From Rhizoctonia solani (Eukaryota; Basidiomycota; Agaricomycetes; Cantharellales; Ceratobasidiaceae), in assembly GCF_016906535.1 (NCBI RefSeq), contig NC_057371.1, positions 1,860,001-1,924,000 on the forward strand: DNA of 64,000 bases, in the 5' to 3' direction. The position numbers were made by a program, and so were the translations under genes. Of this stretch, positions 13,400 to 25,930 are shown one piece after another. Within the stretch, counting starts at the first letter, position 1, and every line of letters begins with the position of its first letter. The notes beneath the pieces were generated by a model. It saw nothing but the letters and a program-made list of their open reading frames with translations. It did not search any database and had not been told where the DNA came from.

Positions 13400-14701
13400 C
13401 TACTTGATGCGCTTGAGGCGATCGGTAGCGCGCACAATCTTGGTGTCCAGCTGATCGGTTTTGTTTGTGATTTTGTTCAGGCGCGCGTTTTGTGCGTCCA
13501 GTTCCTGACCAGAAGCCACAGCCAGTGCCTTAAGTCTCTTCGCAACATCGTGGATTTCGTCCAAATTGTCATCTATAACGGGACATCGTTAGTGTGATTG
13601 AAAAAACAAGGGTGCAATCCACACTTGCCTAGTTCATCTTCGAGTTCGTCGTCAGAAGCAGTGGCTTCGAATTGGTACCTCGACCTCGCAGCTTGCCGGG
13701 CCCTCTGTTGCTCAGGCGGCAAGTTCCTTCGTCCGCTCGAAATACCTTCCGCATCTTCTCCATAGTTGTCGTCTCCCCCATCTCCCGATCGTTGGCCATA
13801 CGTAGCAGCACGTCCAATACGATTGTGGGAATCGCGCACGTCGACGGCTGCGTTTTCACGCTCGAAACGCTCTTGCTCGTGCCTATCAGCAATCCGCTGT
13901 TCTTGCTTACGGCGCTTCTCATCTTTGTTAAAAACGATAACCGGCCGGAAGATGGAGCGATTGAGCTGCTTGAGTTCGTCGGTCTTGTCCTCGGCACGGT
14001 TAGTGGAGCCTTTGGCCAGGTCCAGGTGACGTTCAGTATTGGCGATTTTCTCTATTTATTGACGTGTTATTATAAATTTTAGTAAATCAACTAAATCATT
14101 GAAACTAACCAGATTGATCTCCGAGTTTCAAAAGGGTGTTACGGGCGGTTTCTTCAGCTTCACGTGCGATTCTTAGCGCGTTACGAGTGCTTTGGACCGA
14201 TTCTTGCTTCAACTGCCTGGTGTCTTGCTTGATACCCTCGATCTCTTCGTCTTCCTCCTCCGCAGTGAGCTGCCTTTGTTGACCATTATCGTCGTCGTCA
14301 AATCGGCGTCGAGGCTGAGTAGGTTGGCGGCCTGCAAACAGCTCCGCTCGGTCATTGTCTACATCCGCGTAACCGCGCGAATACTTGTCGCCAACGTTCG
14401 CATTGCGGGCATAGCGGTCGGTTTGAACGGTAGGTTTCTGATAAGATGAGCTGGCATACGGATCGCCATCGCGGGATTGGTTGTAGACACTGGCATTGGA
14501 ACGATAACTTGGGGGAGGGCCGATACTGGCTGCATCAGCCGGGCGGTTTGAGGCCCCAGCAAACAGCTCCTGACGGGATTTGTCTTCGTCGCTGCGGCTG
14601 TTCGTGTATCCGTACCCGCCACCCCCGCCGCTCGAAGGGGCGGCTTCGGCAACCGGAGGTATTTCGTTACGGCTACTGCTGCGACTGAACCAGCTGGGCA
14701 T
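13400..14701 (-). CDS. SEC9: Sec9/SNAP-25-like t-SNARE (Qbc), copy 1
   Basis: Plasma-membrane target SNARE that supplies two helices (Qb and Qc) to the exocytic SNARE bundle. Exons are 14701-14110, 14051-13629 and 13572-13400, giving 395 residues. The N-terminal half is low-complexity and Ser/Gly/Asp-rich with two RAELFAG/RQELFAG-type repeats. SNARE helix 1 lies at about residues 165-240 (from GIKQDTRQLKQESV, crossing intron 1). SNARE helix 2 is the C-terminal 65 residues, starting at DELEDELDDNLDEI and ending in RLKRIK. There is no transmembrane segment and no Cys palmitoylation cluster, as in yeast Sec9. Intron 2 has a GC donor (gcaagt at 13628-13623) instead of GT; the paralog has gtaagt at the same place. 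A tandem paralog lies 1.8 kb upstream on the same strand. Confidence 0.92.
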
Positions 14702-16518
14702 GGTGATGGTAATATACAGGAAGTTGCAGTCGAGGGGAGCGGGAGAGATGAGTTTTTATAGGATTCGGTGGTGCTACGTTGCCGACGGGACGGTGGTGAG
14801 GCGATGAAGTGGGCTGACACGAAAGCGGTCCCTTGGACTAATATATGACCTAATCTGGCTACCGGCGCTTATATCGCCGTTGGTCTAGATTGGCCTGTGC
14901 ATACAGCCCATCCTGGTGTGGGATGTATGTTCTCTACACGTTTGACTATGGTGCTGAGCTCAAGGAAGGTTAATAAGAATATCAGCATTATCAGCCTCTG
15001 GTACCCAATTGTTGTAGAGCACTGTTTGAAGTTCATCATAATATTAGGTCCCCTCCAAATCTTTAATGGCGGGGCTTTTCTGTGCACTGTGTCCCCCCGA
15101 ACGAGTCTGGGTAGTTACTTGATGCGATCTATACATAAATATCCATCGAGGGACCTATTGTTGCACAATGAGGAGTGCATGAATTTTATATTAAGCTCCT
15201 ACACAGCGCAACCCCTCCAAATCTTGGCGATTTCCATTCGGCCATTCCTTACAAACGACCCACAATTAGGAGTAAACCATTCGGGTATCTAATTATTCCC
15301 AATCCTGCCCTGTAGCTCGCTATCTTATTGGACACCCTCAAATTGGTACCAAATCAGATCCTCCTTCCACAAGGCATGCGGAACTTGCGTTTGGCAAGAA
15401 CTCAGCCCCAAAATATACATACAAAATATGCTTCCAGAGAGCCCTGTTTCCCCTCCTCTTAGATATGTAACCTCGACGATATTGTTTACTGATCAAAGAT
15501 TGCCTATTCCATAAGTGTTCGAATCCCTTCAGTAGGACCAGAGAGCTTAGCCAGGGTGGTCTTTGGCCATTGCCCAATAACAAGAGGTGTTTGCACACTA
15601 CCTTCGATATAAGGTATTGGCTTGTTTCTCACTTATACTGGGAGTACGGTTATCTCGGACTCGGTGCATTGCCATCTGTTGGTTTGTGGTCCATGCAGGC
15701 TGATTCACGGGCGCTAATAATGACCTAGAGCTCGAGTTTAAACTCATGTACTATTACAGCACCAATCAATACGTAAAATATTCATGAGGAAACGAGTTTA
15801 ATCAAAAGCTTGCTATTTCTAGATAGAACAAAATAAACCCATTGGTGAGATACCCAACGGAGCAACGAACCACTGGCTGCTGGTCGCCGACGAGATGGAA
15901 GTTACGTATACGTACATGTTAAGAGGAAGGCCTTTGTTTTTATGTTTGAATAAGAGAGTCAAAAGAGAAAATAAAACCTAAATTCAATATTCTTAAAGAG
16001 GTTCAGGCGGGTAGGTATGCCACACCTGCTGGCGGTGACTGCTTGACATGTGCTTGGGAAGTTCGCTTCAGATCTGTCAAAAAAGTAAACGAGTACATTC
16101 GAAGCACAGATTTTGACTCCGATGAGCCTGTTTTCTGCCTCCCTCCCCTCTGCTAGCTTCCCTGTGCATAGCTTTGCATGTAATGATGTCGGATCGTTTG
16201 TGCAGTCATTCTTAAGCCAAAATCTGGTCTCAGCGAAATGATCAGTACAAAAGATCGGTAGGCTGATTACCATGTGCAAGCGTGCGGGTATTTTGATGGC
16301 TATTGTCCCTATAGACTAAAAGTACCAAACGCGTTTCAGTCTATTTGCCGGGAATTCCATTCAGCTTTTGCATTGGTACTATACTCAGATCTATCTAAGA
16401 TCACGGAGTTTGATTCCCCCTCGCATTGAACCTGCAGTTTGTCAGTGGCTCATGATACTGCTATGAGAGAAACGATTTATCCGGCGTTCACAAGGCGTTC
16501 GTACATACACCGAATTAA
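14702..16518. other. spacer between the two Sec9-like genes
   Basis: No conserved coding sequence. The part next to 14701 is the upstream region of copy 1. A T-loop-like motif near 15517 is not a tRNA (see rejected items). Confidence 0.4.
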
Positions 16519-17698
16519 TCACTTAATGCGCTTCAAGCGCCCTGTCGTTTGTACGATTTTGGCGTCCAGTTTATCGGCATTGTTCGATATTCTTCCAAGG
16601 CGCGGGTTCTGCTGATTAAGTTCTTGGCCTGAAGCTTCAGCCAGCCCTTTAAGCCGCTTAGCAACATCATGTATCTCGTCCAAGTTGTCATCTGATAAAA
16701 AGGTTTCAATCAGCTAATGCAAGAAACAAGTCAATTCACTTACCTAGTTCATCCTCGAGCTCGTCATCGGATGCAGTGGCTTCAAACTGATACTTTGCCC
16801 TCGCAGTTTGGCGAGCTTGCTGCTGCTCGGGAGAAAGCCTCGGCGCATCTCTAACAACACCTCCTTGACCATCTCCATAGTTATCGATGTCATTATCTCC
16901 TCCCTCATATGAGCCGATTCTACCAAGGCGGTTGCGTGTGTCTTGAACATCCAATGCAGCCTTCTCACGCTCCAGCCGTTCAAGTTCATGCCTATCGTAA
17001 ATTCTCTGCTCTTCTTTCTGCCTTTTCTTCTCTTTGTTGAAAGCGAACCGTGGATGAAATATTGACTGGTTCATTTTCTCGGTCTCACTGGTCTTGTCTT
17101 CCGCGCGGCTATGTGAGCCCTTAGCAAGGTCAAGATGACGCTCAGTGTTGGCAATTTTTTCTGGATAAATTCGTCAGGCTTGCTCTTTGTCGGATATAAA
17201 TGCGAATCAAATCTCACCGGATTGGTCTCCGACTTTTAGCAAGGTGTTTTGCGCATCCTCCTCTGCCTGCCGAGCAATTCTTAGCGCATTACGTGTGCTT
17301 TGAACAGATTCCTGTTTGACACTTCTAACATCTCGCTTGATTTCTTCAACAGCTTCCTCCTCTTCTTCAGCGTTCATATCCACCGGCTCATTATCATTAT
17401 ATTGATTATGTGGTTGAGTGGGCTGGTGGCCAGCAAATAATTCGGTGCGATCGGTATCAATATCCCCGAACCCTCGTGCATATTTGTCTCCAATTCCTGT
17501 GTTGCGAGAGTAAGCATCGGGTTGAATTTGGCTACTGGCAGCGGGAGGATGTGGGCTCGGGGTATTCGCTGGCTGGCTAGTATTGGTTGAGAGCTCCGAG
17601 CGAATTTTCTTCGATTCGTCCTTGCTTCCTGTGTAACCCATGTCAATAACAGATGGGTGTTCGCCACGACCACGCCTACGGTTGAATAATCTAGGCAT
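16519..17698 (-). CDS. Sec9/SNAP-25-like t-SNARE (Qbc), copy 2
   Basis: Tandem paralog of the gene at 13400-14701, with the same three-exon structure: 17698-17218, 17160-16744 and 16691-16519, 356 residues. SNARE helix 1 begins near EEIKRDVRSVKQESV, where QESVQSTRNALRIAR is identical to copy 1. SNARE helix 2 is the last 65 residues, again ending in GRLKRIK. The N-terminal linker is shorter and diverged, but one TELFAGHQPTQP block is kept. Both introns interrupt the same codons as in copy 1, and both here are GT-AG. An intact frame with conserved heptads suggests a functional second Qbc-SNARE, perhaps with a different membrane or stage specificity (inference). Confidence 0.9.
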
Positions 17699-18270
17699 GT
17701 TGAGAAGAGAGTAGGGTGTGAGTAGTGTTTGCTATAGCGGTTTACATATGCGTGTCCTGCCTGTGGAGCGGGATGGTGAGGTCATACAATTCTAGACATT
17801 GCGGAGACCGGTATTTTGGAGGCTGTGCGCATATATTCAATACTATAAATGCTTTTTAATGAGTGTATCCGGTGAAATATGCCATAATATTTGGAAGCCG
17901 CCAAGGGTCGACGAACACGAGAATTTTTAAGGGACATATTTCCCGGTTTCGATTTGCCTAGACCTTTCCGAAATTTAAGAGGTAAATTTCTGTCCAAATT
18001 AAGTGTTAGGGCCGATCTACGGTCTGTAGGCGTGGATTCTTTTCGAGTCTTTCCGGCAGACCCAAAACCCATGACATTTTCGAATCAACGTACGGGACTC
18101 TCAAAGACTTCTGCCTGGCATAAAGTATCATAGCATCTATTGCGACCAGTTCGAATACCACAGTCTATCAAAGGCCTCCGACATACATACACACAAAGCA
18201 CCATTCCCAAAAAAAAAAACTTCTGAAGTACAACCCAAAGCCCAAATAAGAACGCATATGAAAACCCACT
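17699..18270. other. intergenic
   Basis: Upstream region of Sec9 copy 2 and downstream region of the xylulokinase gene. Contains an A-rich run near 18210. No gene seen. Confidence 0.4.
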
Positions 18271-20225
18271 TCAATCAAGTAGCAATCCGAAAACACCTAA
18301 GATCGAGCGCCACAGTCCTATCGCAGGCTTAGTGGCAATCGAAACAAGCTTGCTGGTCGCAGCCAGATCGCGAGCCCTACAAACTCGCACAACCTCCTCT
18401 TCGTTTTGTTGGTAAGCATGGACAAGGAGATTATACACCTCAACAGCTTCAGGATGAGGTTCGGCGACGAGCTTGACGCGCACACCTCCACCTTCGCGGG
18501 TCGCTTCCAGCGGAATCTCTTCGCGCCTTCCCTGCCAGTCTTGCGCATGGTCCAAGCCCTTGGTCGATCCCGTTGCGCGGTACCAACCCCATCGGGCGAG
18601 TAGCGCACCTCCTACGGTGGCGGATCCCGAAGCCTCGGCAACGTAGACAGGCAAGCCCAAGACGTCTGCGCAAACTTGCTGCATGGCGGTGTTGGTGGAG
18701 CTTCCTCCCGTCACGATACACCGCTTAACACCGCCGTTTCCATGCAAGATGGCTTGCAAGCGAGTCTTGATGCTCATCAATTGAGATTCGACTACTGCCC
18801 GAGTGTGTTCGGCTTGAGTAAGGTCTTGAGATTGGATAGTCTTCGTATGATCGAAGAAGAATTCTCCGTATACGCCGTCGGGAATGATTTCGCGAAGGGT
18901 AAAATAGAAGCCAAATTTGGAACTGTTACCCGGTGGTGTAGAAGTCAGCAGAGTATTGAATTCGTCCCAGGACCTTGAGGCGTGTTCGTCCCGGACTGCT
19001 TCGCGCGTTAGGCCGCCATTTTTGTAGCAGAGCATGGCGATAGAACCGCCGGCTGTAGTAGGGTGAGACAGAATATGAGAGGTGGTTGTGCAACTTGGAG
19101 GTTCGTTGGAGGGAGGAATAGAGACTAGGAGAGTCGTGGAAGTCCCGAAGGAGAGGATTGCGTCTCCCGGAGACGAAAGCATCACGATGGACGAGGGGTT
19201 GTCGCCCGTGAAAGGCGTCACAAGGCAATCTAAACAACGCATATAAGGACCTTTTTCCAACCCTACGAACCCAATCGTGCTTACCAGAATTGAATCCGAA
19301 CCGCTCGATCCACCATCCGGAGACTCTGCCCATATTCGTGCCCCCCATTACTGGCTCTCCGCCCAATTTTTCCCTCAACTCCGGGCCATTTCCGGTTCCA
19401 CCCGAACAGATATCAAGCAACTGTTCGTCGTATTTGCATGTGTGAACGTTCATAAGGTTCATCCCGCTAGCGTCAGCAATTTCGACAGGAGCGACTTTGC
19501 CAAGGAACAAGGATGTCAAGAAAGAAGAGATGAGCGAGATGTGGGCTGTGCGTGCATAGACATCAGGTGTCCGAGAAGCAACCTAGCAATCGACTGTCAG
19601 TTGACAATGAGAGTGTATGGATCGAGCCTCATGCGCACCTTGAGGATCTGAGATCCGGTAAAGCGCTCGTAAGCCCTGCTTCCAGTTAAATCTGATAGTG
19701 CCTGAGGGCCTCCAACGGCAGCTTCGATGATGCGACATTCTCTGGCAGTGCTGAAATCTTGCCAAATGGGGGCATTGGGAAGCGAGAATGCGTCCGCAGC
19801 GAGTTGTGCGGTGAGAGACTTGCTGGGGTCGAGGTTCGCAAGGAGCGACGTGGCCGAGGGGGACCAGTACACAGAACCATGTTGCTATATGGAGAATACC
19901 CAATTAGAAGACTGAGAAGTTGCTGGACGAAAAGACCAACCTGGGCAGCGCCCCCAACAGCGAGGACTCGCCCGAACTCGAGTCCAGCGTCTTTCAGACG
20001 TTGCATCACCAGGTCAATGGCATCAAGGAACAATGCGACGGGCGTGGTAATTTCACCATCTCCAGCAAGGCTAACGATAGACCCATTAGAGGTATTGTGA
20101 TGGGGCAAATCCTTGTCGAAGCTGACAGTAGCAGAGACGAGGACTTGGTCGGAGCCCACAGAGATGGCAGAGGCCTTGAGAGCCTGTGTAGACAAGTCAA
20201 ACCCGAGGAAGAGTGGGGCAAACAT
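18271..20225 (-). CDS. D-xylulose kinase (FGGY family)
   Basis: Phosphorylates D-xylulose to D-xylulose 5-phosphate, feeding the pentose phosphate pathway in the fungal xylose and arabinose catabolic route. Four exons, 20225-19941, 19884-19639, 19582-19285 and 19229-18271, join cleanly to 595 residues, the usual eukaryotic length. The N-terminal phosphate-binding motif is LGFDLSTQALKA (residues 6-17). The central segment DASGMNLMNVHTCKYDEQLL and the CLVTPFTGDNPSS motif are typical of xylulokinase. The FGGY C-terminal domain carries IVTGGSSTNTAMQQVCADVL. It is divergent from the U2AF gene, with a 403-bp shared upstream region. The call rests on family motifs, with no disruption seen. Confidence 0.92.
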
Positions 20226-20628
20226 GGCAACGCGAATGAGACCTGGGAGACAGGCTGAGAGGTTATTTCTATTTTATAGTGTTGCGCTGTCCCGGATGTG
20301 GTCCCGGGCGTGAGGGGAACTGCCAAATGGATGGCCCGGGCTCCGAGTCCGGCCCATAGCCGCATTTGGATCTTTCGTCCGAGCCTAGACCAGGGCTCAG
20401 GTGTTTAGGCACGAGAACCATGAGAGTAAACATAAATTTATTTTTCCGAGTGTCATGGATGACCCATAGGCCAGGGAATGACCGCAACGCCAGCATTGGA
20501 CTACAAGGCAAATTAGATAAACAAAACTCCAAACTCGGCTATAAAATTCAATTTCAGTCACCGCTGGGCGCTTAGGGTTGTTGACGCCCACGTGTGTTTG
20601 GCTACGGTTGTTTTCATCCACCACGACA
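20226..20628. promoter_or_regulatory. shared divergent upstream region, xylulokinase / U2AF
   Basis: A 403-bp region between two start codons facing away from each other, so it must hold both promoters. No individual element can be assigned with confidence. Confidence 0.5.
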
Positions 20629-22695
20629 ATGGCAGACCTCGGTAGGTTGCTCACAGCTAGGACATGAATGAAATCTGACTTTATAACAGAGGCTCTCGCG
20701 CAAGCTGAACGGGCACTATCTGGTGCCAAAGACGACTCAAAGGGTAAGAACAAATGTCCCCAGCGGCTTCGTCGCTCATTCCTCTCGCTGTCATTTTCTT
20801 TTTTTATTTCCACGTTGTACAGCTAGCTAGCTCGAGCCCAAGTCTGATGCGACGACTACTGACCGTGCAGCTTAATAACGGTACTCACCCACATTGTTCT
20901 TAGATTCGCGCTCATACCGAGAAGATCGAGACCGAGACCGAGACCGCGAAGGAGGACGGGATCGGGATAGGCGTAGACACGACGATCGTGACCGCAGAGA
21001 TCACGATAGGCGCCGCGACGAAGATCGCTATACTCCTGGCCGCCGAGATGACTATGATAGGCGAGACCGGGAGCGATACTCGGATCGAGACAGGGACCGT
21101 CGCCGCTATGACCGTCATGACGACAGGCGGCGTGACGACCGCAGACACGACGAGCACCGAGACAGAGACCGCGGAGGTCGGGGACGTGGCCGCAGGGATG
21201 AGCATGGGACCCCAGAGCGCCGGTCGCCTACTCCCGAAGGTGCCATTCCCCTTTCAAAGCGGATTCGTCGAGCTTCGGGATGGGATGTCTGCGCACCCGG
21301 ATATGAAGGATACACTGCCATGCAGGCTAAGCATACTGGTAAGCGTAGCCTTATTGCCATATATACTTCAACTCACATGTGTATCAGGCATGTTCAATCT
21401 ACCTGGAGCAAATCGCACACAGGTTGTACCCACCATTATGGGCATGTCAAGCGCGTTGCCACCCATCCATTATGGCCAGGGTTCGTTCGCGCCCGGAACT
21501 GGTGTACCCAATCTCGCTCGCCAGTCTCGCCGTCTATACGTAGGAAATATCACATATGAGGCCAACGAGAACAACTTGCAAGAGTTCTTCAACCGCAAGA
21601 TGGTCGAGATGAAGATTGGCACTGGTGGAGGTGGTGACCCAGTCATTGGCGTCCAGATCAATCACGAAAAGAGCTACGCGTTTGTCGAGTTCCGTAGTGC
21701 CGAGGATGCTACCGCCGCTATGGCATTTGACGGGATCATGTTCCAGTCTGGTCCACTCAAGATTCGTCGACCTAAAGACTATACTGGCTCCGACCTTTCG
21801 GCACCCATGGGCGTACATGTTCCAGGAGTGGTCTCGACAAATGTTCCTGACTCGATCAACAAAATATTCGTCGGTGGCTTGCCGACTTATCTTGATGAAA
21901 ACCAAGTCATGGAATTACTCAAATCTTTTGGCGAATTAAAGGCCTTTAATTTGGTCAGAGAAAATGGAAATGGTGCGTTCAGGCGAGACTGCCAGGTTGC
22001 CAAGCTAAATTTTTATTTTCACAGCCAACGCCTCCCAAGGCTTTGCCTTCTTCGAGTACGTTGATCCGTCGGTTACGGATATCGCTATTCAAGGCCTAAA
22101 TGGCATGGAGCTAGGCGACCGTTTCCTCGTTGTCCAACGTGCTTCGGTTGGCGCCAAGTCGGGTATACCGGGTGTCCCGCCTGAACTCTTCGCGCCTGCC
22201 ATCCCACGTCCGATTATGCCCATCACCGAGACTGCAGACCCCAACCCGAGTGATTCCACCATTTTGCTATTGCTTAACATGGTTGCGCCTGAAGACCTCA
22301 CAGACGATGGCGAATATACAGAAATTGTTGAAGACGTTCGTGAAGAATGCTCTAAATTCGGGCCTGTACGATCGCTTGCTATTCCCCGTCCAGCCAAAAA
22401 GGAGAAGTCAAAATGGGATGCGAATGCAGGCGCACTTGTCACTGCTGGTGGTGCTGTTCTGGCTCCAGGCGCTGTTGGGGCCACCGCTGGGGATGGGAAG
22501 ACCGACGAACAGCGTGGGGTGGGTCGCGTGTACATCAAGTTCGAAACGCCTGAAGGAGCGAGCTCTGCACTACGCGGACTGGCAGGTCGGGCGTTTGCTG
22601 GACGTTCGATTATCGCTACTATCCTTGCCGACGATGCAGATCATTCACCCCCGTTGTACGAGCTCTTCCCGAATGACGTGCAGAAGAGAGAGTAG
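20629..22695 (+). CDS. splicing factor U2AF large subunit
   Basis: Binds the polypyrimidine tract at 3' splice sites and recruits U2 snRNP. Five exons, 20629-20641 (13 nt), 20690-20743, 20904-21338, 21388-21972 and 22025-22695, give 585 residues. Residues 24-130 are an Arg/Asp/Glu-rich RS-like region made largely of RD and RDR dipeptides. RRM1 starts near residue 216 (RRLYVGNI) and RRM2 near 326 (NKIFVGGLP). A C-terminal U2AF-homology RRM occupies about 450-570 (LLLLNMVAPEDL, then VYIKFETPEGA). The segment PRPSDY/RPKDYTGS between RRM1 and RRM2 matches the family. The gene is divergent from xylulokinase and the frame is intact. The start lies in a tiny first exon supported by the MADLEALAQAERALSG reading. 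Confidence 0.93.
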
Positions 22696-23170
22696 TCGGC
22701 GTCAGAAATATATCTATTTTGTTGCTTTTAATTGTTTGTCGTTTATTAGCATTGGTAATCCTAGCAAACCTCGATGGTTGTATTTTACCTCGAAAATGTG
22801 ATTGTGGAAGTTTGCGATCTGCTTAAACTTATGCGCCTGGATGCCTTCCCTCAGTCTGGCCTTTAGACCAAATCCACGCACGGCTACCGGTGATATACAA
22901 CAGAACCTGGGCTCCACCGGTGTTACAGCCAAGAACCGGAATGCCTTGACCTCCGAGCAACCGCCGAATTCACAAGCCATGGGCACAGAGTTCGATTCTA
23001 ACCTTGCAATTGGTGTTGGTGGTCAGACCAATTATGCATGCACGACGGCGGAGCACGGAGAAAATCACGTTCGAATGAAACAACGACAAAAAAAACTAAA
23101 ATAATGTGCGTCTAATCTATAGCCAAACCCTAAACTCTGTTGTTCAGCAGAGGCCCGGTAGACCCGGCAT
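22696..23170. other. convergent 3' region
   Basis: Between the stop codons of the U2AF gene and the MFS transporter gene. A 100-codon open frame here (22802-23104, +) has no conserved features and is not called. Confidence 0.4.
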
Positions 23171-25930
23171 TCACGAAGCTTGAGGCCTTGGCTCCTTGAT
23201 ATTACGGTTCCGAATCAAGCACGTCGCAAGGAGCGACAAACACGCTTTGTTCAGCGATAGCATCAGAGTGGCAACCGTGTCTAATAGTTACCCCCTTACC
23301 TGCTGGTACCCCAAGCAAATACGTCCACTTGAGGGACTACAGCTCTCATTTAGACCCAGATGAACCCTGAGAATAATACAAAACACTCACCTGGGTATAG
23401 GCCTCAATTATCGGACCTTGCGCGTCTTGGGAAAACGTTCGAATCGCATACACAGACTGGAGAAGTAATTCAGCTGGTGTATCAGGAGCGTAGATCGCGA
23501 GGTTTTGTCTCTGCTCAAAAGGTTAGACCAATGCCCGTGTATCCGGGCTATACGTAAAATTGCACCAGTTTAGAGGCGAAGATCGATCCCCCTATTCCTA
23601 GGCCTGTTATTCTGCGGAGAAACGTCTATTACATGCGGAGAAGAACGGATGAAATATATGTTACTTACCCGCCTATGTATTGTATGAATGTTACCAGCGC
23701 CTAGAATGGCTATATGAATACACGTGTAGCTCGTAGAACATGGATAAACGCACCGTGGCCTGGGGTACGTATTTTTCATGCTCCACATCTGCCTGTCCAT
23801 GTGGTTCAACCCCAACGTTAAGCTTGTGAGTTGAAATCGTATATACGTACCTGAACCGCAACGAGCAAGTTTGTCAACGTCATACCACCTCCTAAGCCAA
23901 CACATATTTGATACCCTAGCAGACAGAGGTTGTGAGCCTGATTTGCGAAAGACGTAATAAACCGGGACAAACCGATGAGTTTCGCGGTTCCTGATTCTTT
24001 GGTCAACGTGAACAGAAGTCCGCCAGCGAGCGCGCGGAATACTCCGCCCATGAATATCCAGTAGAGAAAGTAGCCTGTTTTTTTTACTATGATCGATCCC
24101 ACAAGTGTGATCGTTCTAAACATAATTTAAGCATGGATATGACCTAAATCGCGAGTTACTAACACATTTGAAAGAACGATAGGGAGCAAATCAATGCTAT
24201 TCAGATTTTAGATATTGTTGCGTTTATGTGAAACGGCAAACGTTCATACCCGGATTGGGTTGCATTGTGACCCTTTACGCTCTGAAAATTAAGCCTATAA
24301 CAGCCGAAAAAATTCTGTATGATAGGTTAAAAGTGGAGTAAACAACGGAACTCACGGAAGGTAATAAGTCAACGTCAACAACTGGAGGTACGCTAGAAAT
24401 GCTACAAGACAGCATCCTATCCTACTTTGGATGAGTAGACATATTGATGCAGGATAGAATATGCCTACTGTGTCCGGCGCATAAGCGCTTTAAGCGGTAT
24501 CATAGCCCGACTGCCAAGGTAGTACTGCCATATCACAAGTAGCACAGTGGAAACGCCAAAAGCCACAAATAACTGCAGCATTGTCCAAATATATCAGTAT
24601 CACTTTCAGCTAACACATGTTACTAGGTGTCAACTCACCCCGATAATGGTCGGGTCATCCCACGGTTTGCTTGTTCCTCCCCATTGCAATCCCAACAGTA
24701 AAGAAGAAACGATGGCTATACATAGTATCGCGCCAACCCAGTCCATCTGGGCAATTCGGTGCCACGCGGGCCTGTCATCACCGTCCGAAGACGGTTTGAT
24801 ATTGGACAAGGCGATCAGGGCACCAACAGCAGAGACGGCACCGCAGGGAAGGTTTATGTAGAAGCACCAGCGCTAATCTCTACCTAGTCAACCGAGACCG
24901 AGTCTGATAGAGTGGCCAGCTTACCCATGAGACGTGGTCTGGTTTCGGTAAGTATATCGAGGTTTGAAATAAGCAGTCAAGGCCCTGACTCACCTGCCAA
25001 CGCTCCTCCGAGGATAGGGCCGATGATGTTGGCGAGGGCCATGCATCCTCCTGCACCGGCCATGAATACGGGCCGGTCTTCGAGTCGGACGAGCTGACGA
25101 GGAATGAGTTTGGACATGGATGAAAAGAGGGAACATACTATTGCGCCAATGGCAAGCGAGCCGACGGTGATTCCTGCTGCCCCAACTCCCGCAACTGCTC
25201 GTCTTTGAAACAAAATCGTTGATACTTTTCTTTTCTTAACTCGAGTAATCTAATACCATACGTACCCAGCAATCTGTGAAGGAATAGATTAATGAATAGT
25301 CATGGGCTCCCAGGTCATAAAAGCGCACCAAAAAATACACGTTTGTGCTGACTCCACATCTGGAGATACTGAGTTATCCTCATCTTAATTTTCAGTTAAA
25401 GACGGACTTACAGGAGACTTCCAACCTCAAACACAAATAATGAGCCTAAAAAGACAAGTTTGCCTGAAATGACCGAGGTGAGCTGACCAAACACAAGCAT
25501 AAAAGACGCCTGCGTTATAAAGTAAACTGAGGCGATCCAAGTTACTTCATCGAGAGCATGAAAATCAGATGTGATTCGCGGAATGGCTGTGGCTATAATC
25601 GACGACAAATGGTTAGATAGCGTGGAGAGTGACAGGGACTTCGATATACCAACCTAGGATAGTTTGATCTATACACGGTTGGCTCGTAGTTAGTCACCAA
25701 GGTTAGACCAAACATATGGCAAGCATACCAAGTGCGACAAGCAAAAACGTCACCAAGATGCATGCAACAACAATATAGAGCTTGGCCCCTCGAAGATAGC
25801 CAGGATTGGACGTCCCTTCAGGAACCTCTATTTTGGTTTCCGTATCTTCCTTATCTGGTTCAGGTGATCGGGCGAGGACAATTGCGTCATTAATCTTGTC
25901 ACTGAGTGGGGCGGTAGCGAGTGGTGCCAT
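23171..25930 (-). CDS. MFS transporter, DHA2 (14-TMS drug:H+ antiporter) type
   Basis: A proton-coupled efflux transporter of the plasma membrane, related to fungal toxin and drug pumps; the substrate is unknown. The start at 25930 is followed by about 50 cytosolic residues and then TM1. The antiporter motif reads LDQTILATAIPRIT across two splice junctions. Later landmarks are [52 protein letters not shown] and GLGGGMTLTNLLVAVQ. I count roughly 15 exons, including one of 8 nt (25266-25273) and one of 14 nt (24925-24938). Both restore exact family sequence and phase. The modelled C-terminus ends RNRNIKEPRPQAS at the stop at 23171-23173. The last few junctions are less certain than the rest. 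The gene is divergent from the membrane protein at 26405, with a 474-bp shared upstream region. Confidence 0.85.

Noticed and set aside
15510..15535. tRNA-like T-loop motif GTTCGAATCC
   Set aside because: No acceptor pairing, D-arm or anticodon arm at the right spacing.
20988..22064. Long plus-strand frame overlapping U2AF exons 3 and 4
   Set aside because: It is the RS-region exon read one base out of frame, then joins the true exon 4 frame by chance across an intron. The spliced model explains the region better.
22802..23104. 100-codon plus-strand frame downstream of U2AF, starting with a hydrophobic stretch
   Set aside because: It lies in the convergent 3' region; composition after residue 25 is random-like with no conserved motif.
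25213..25420. Reading the DHA2 gene straight through without the 8-nt exon
   Set aside because: It breaks frame and loses the conserved [12 protein letters not shown] run; the micro-exon model restores both.
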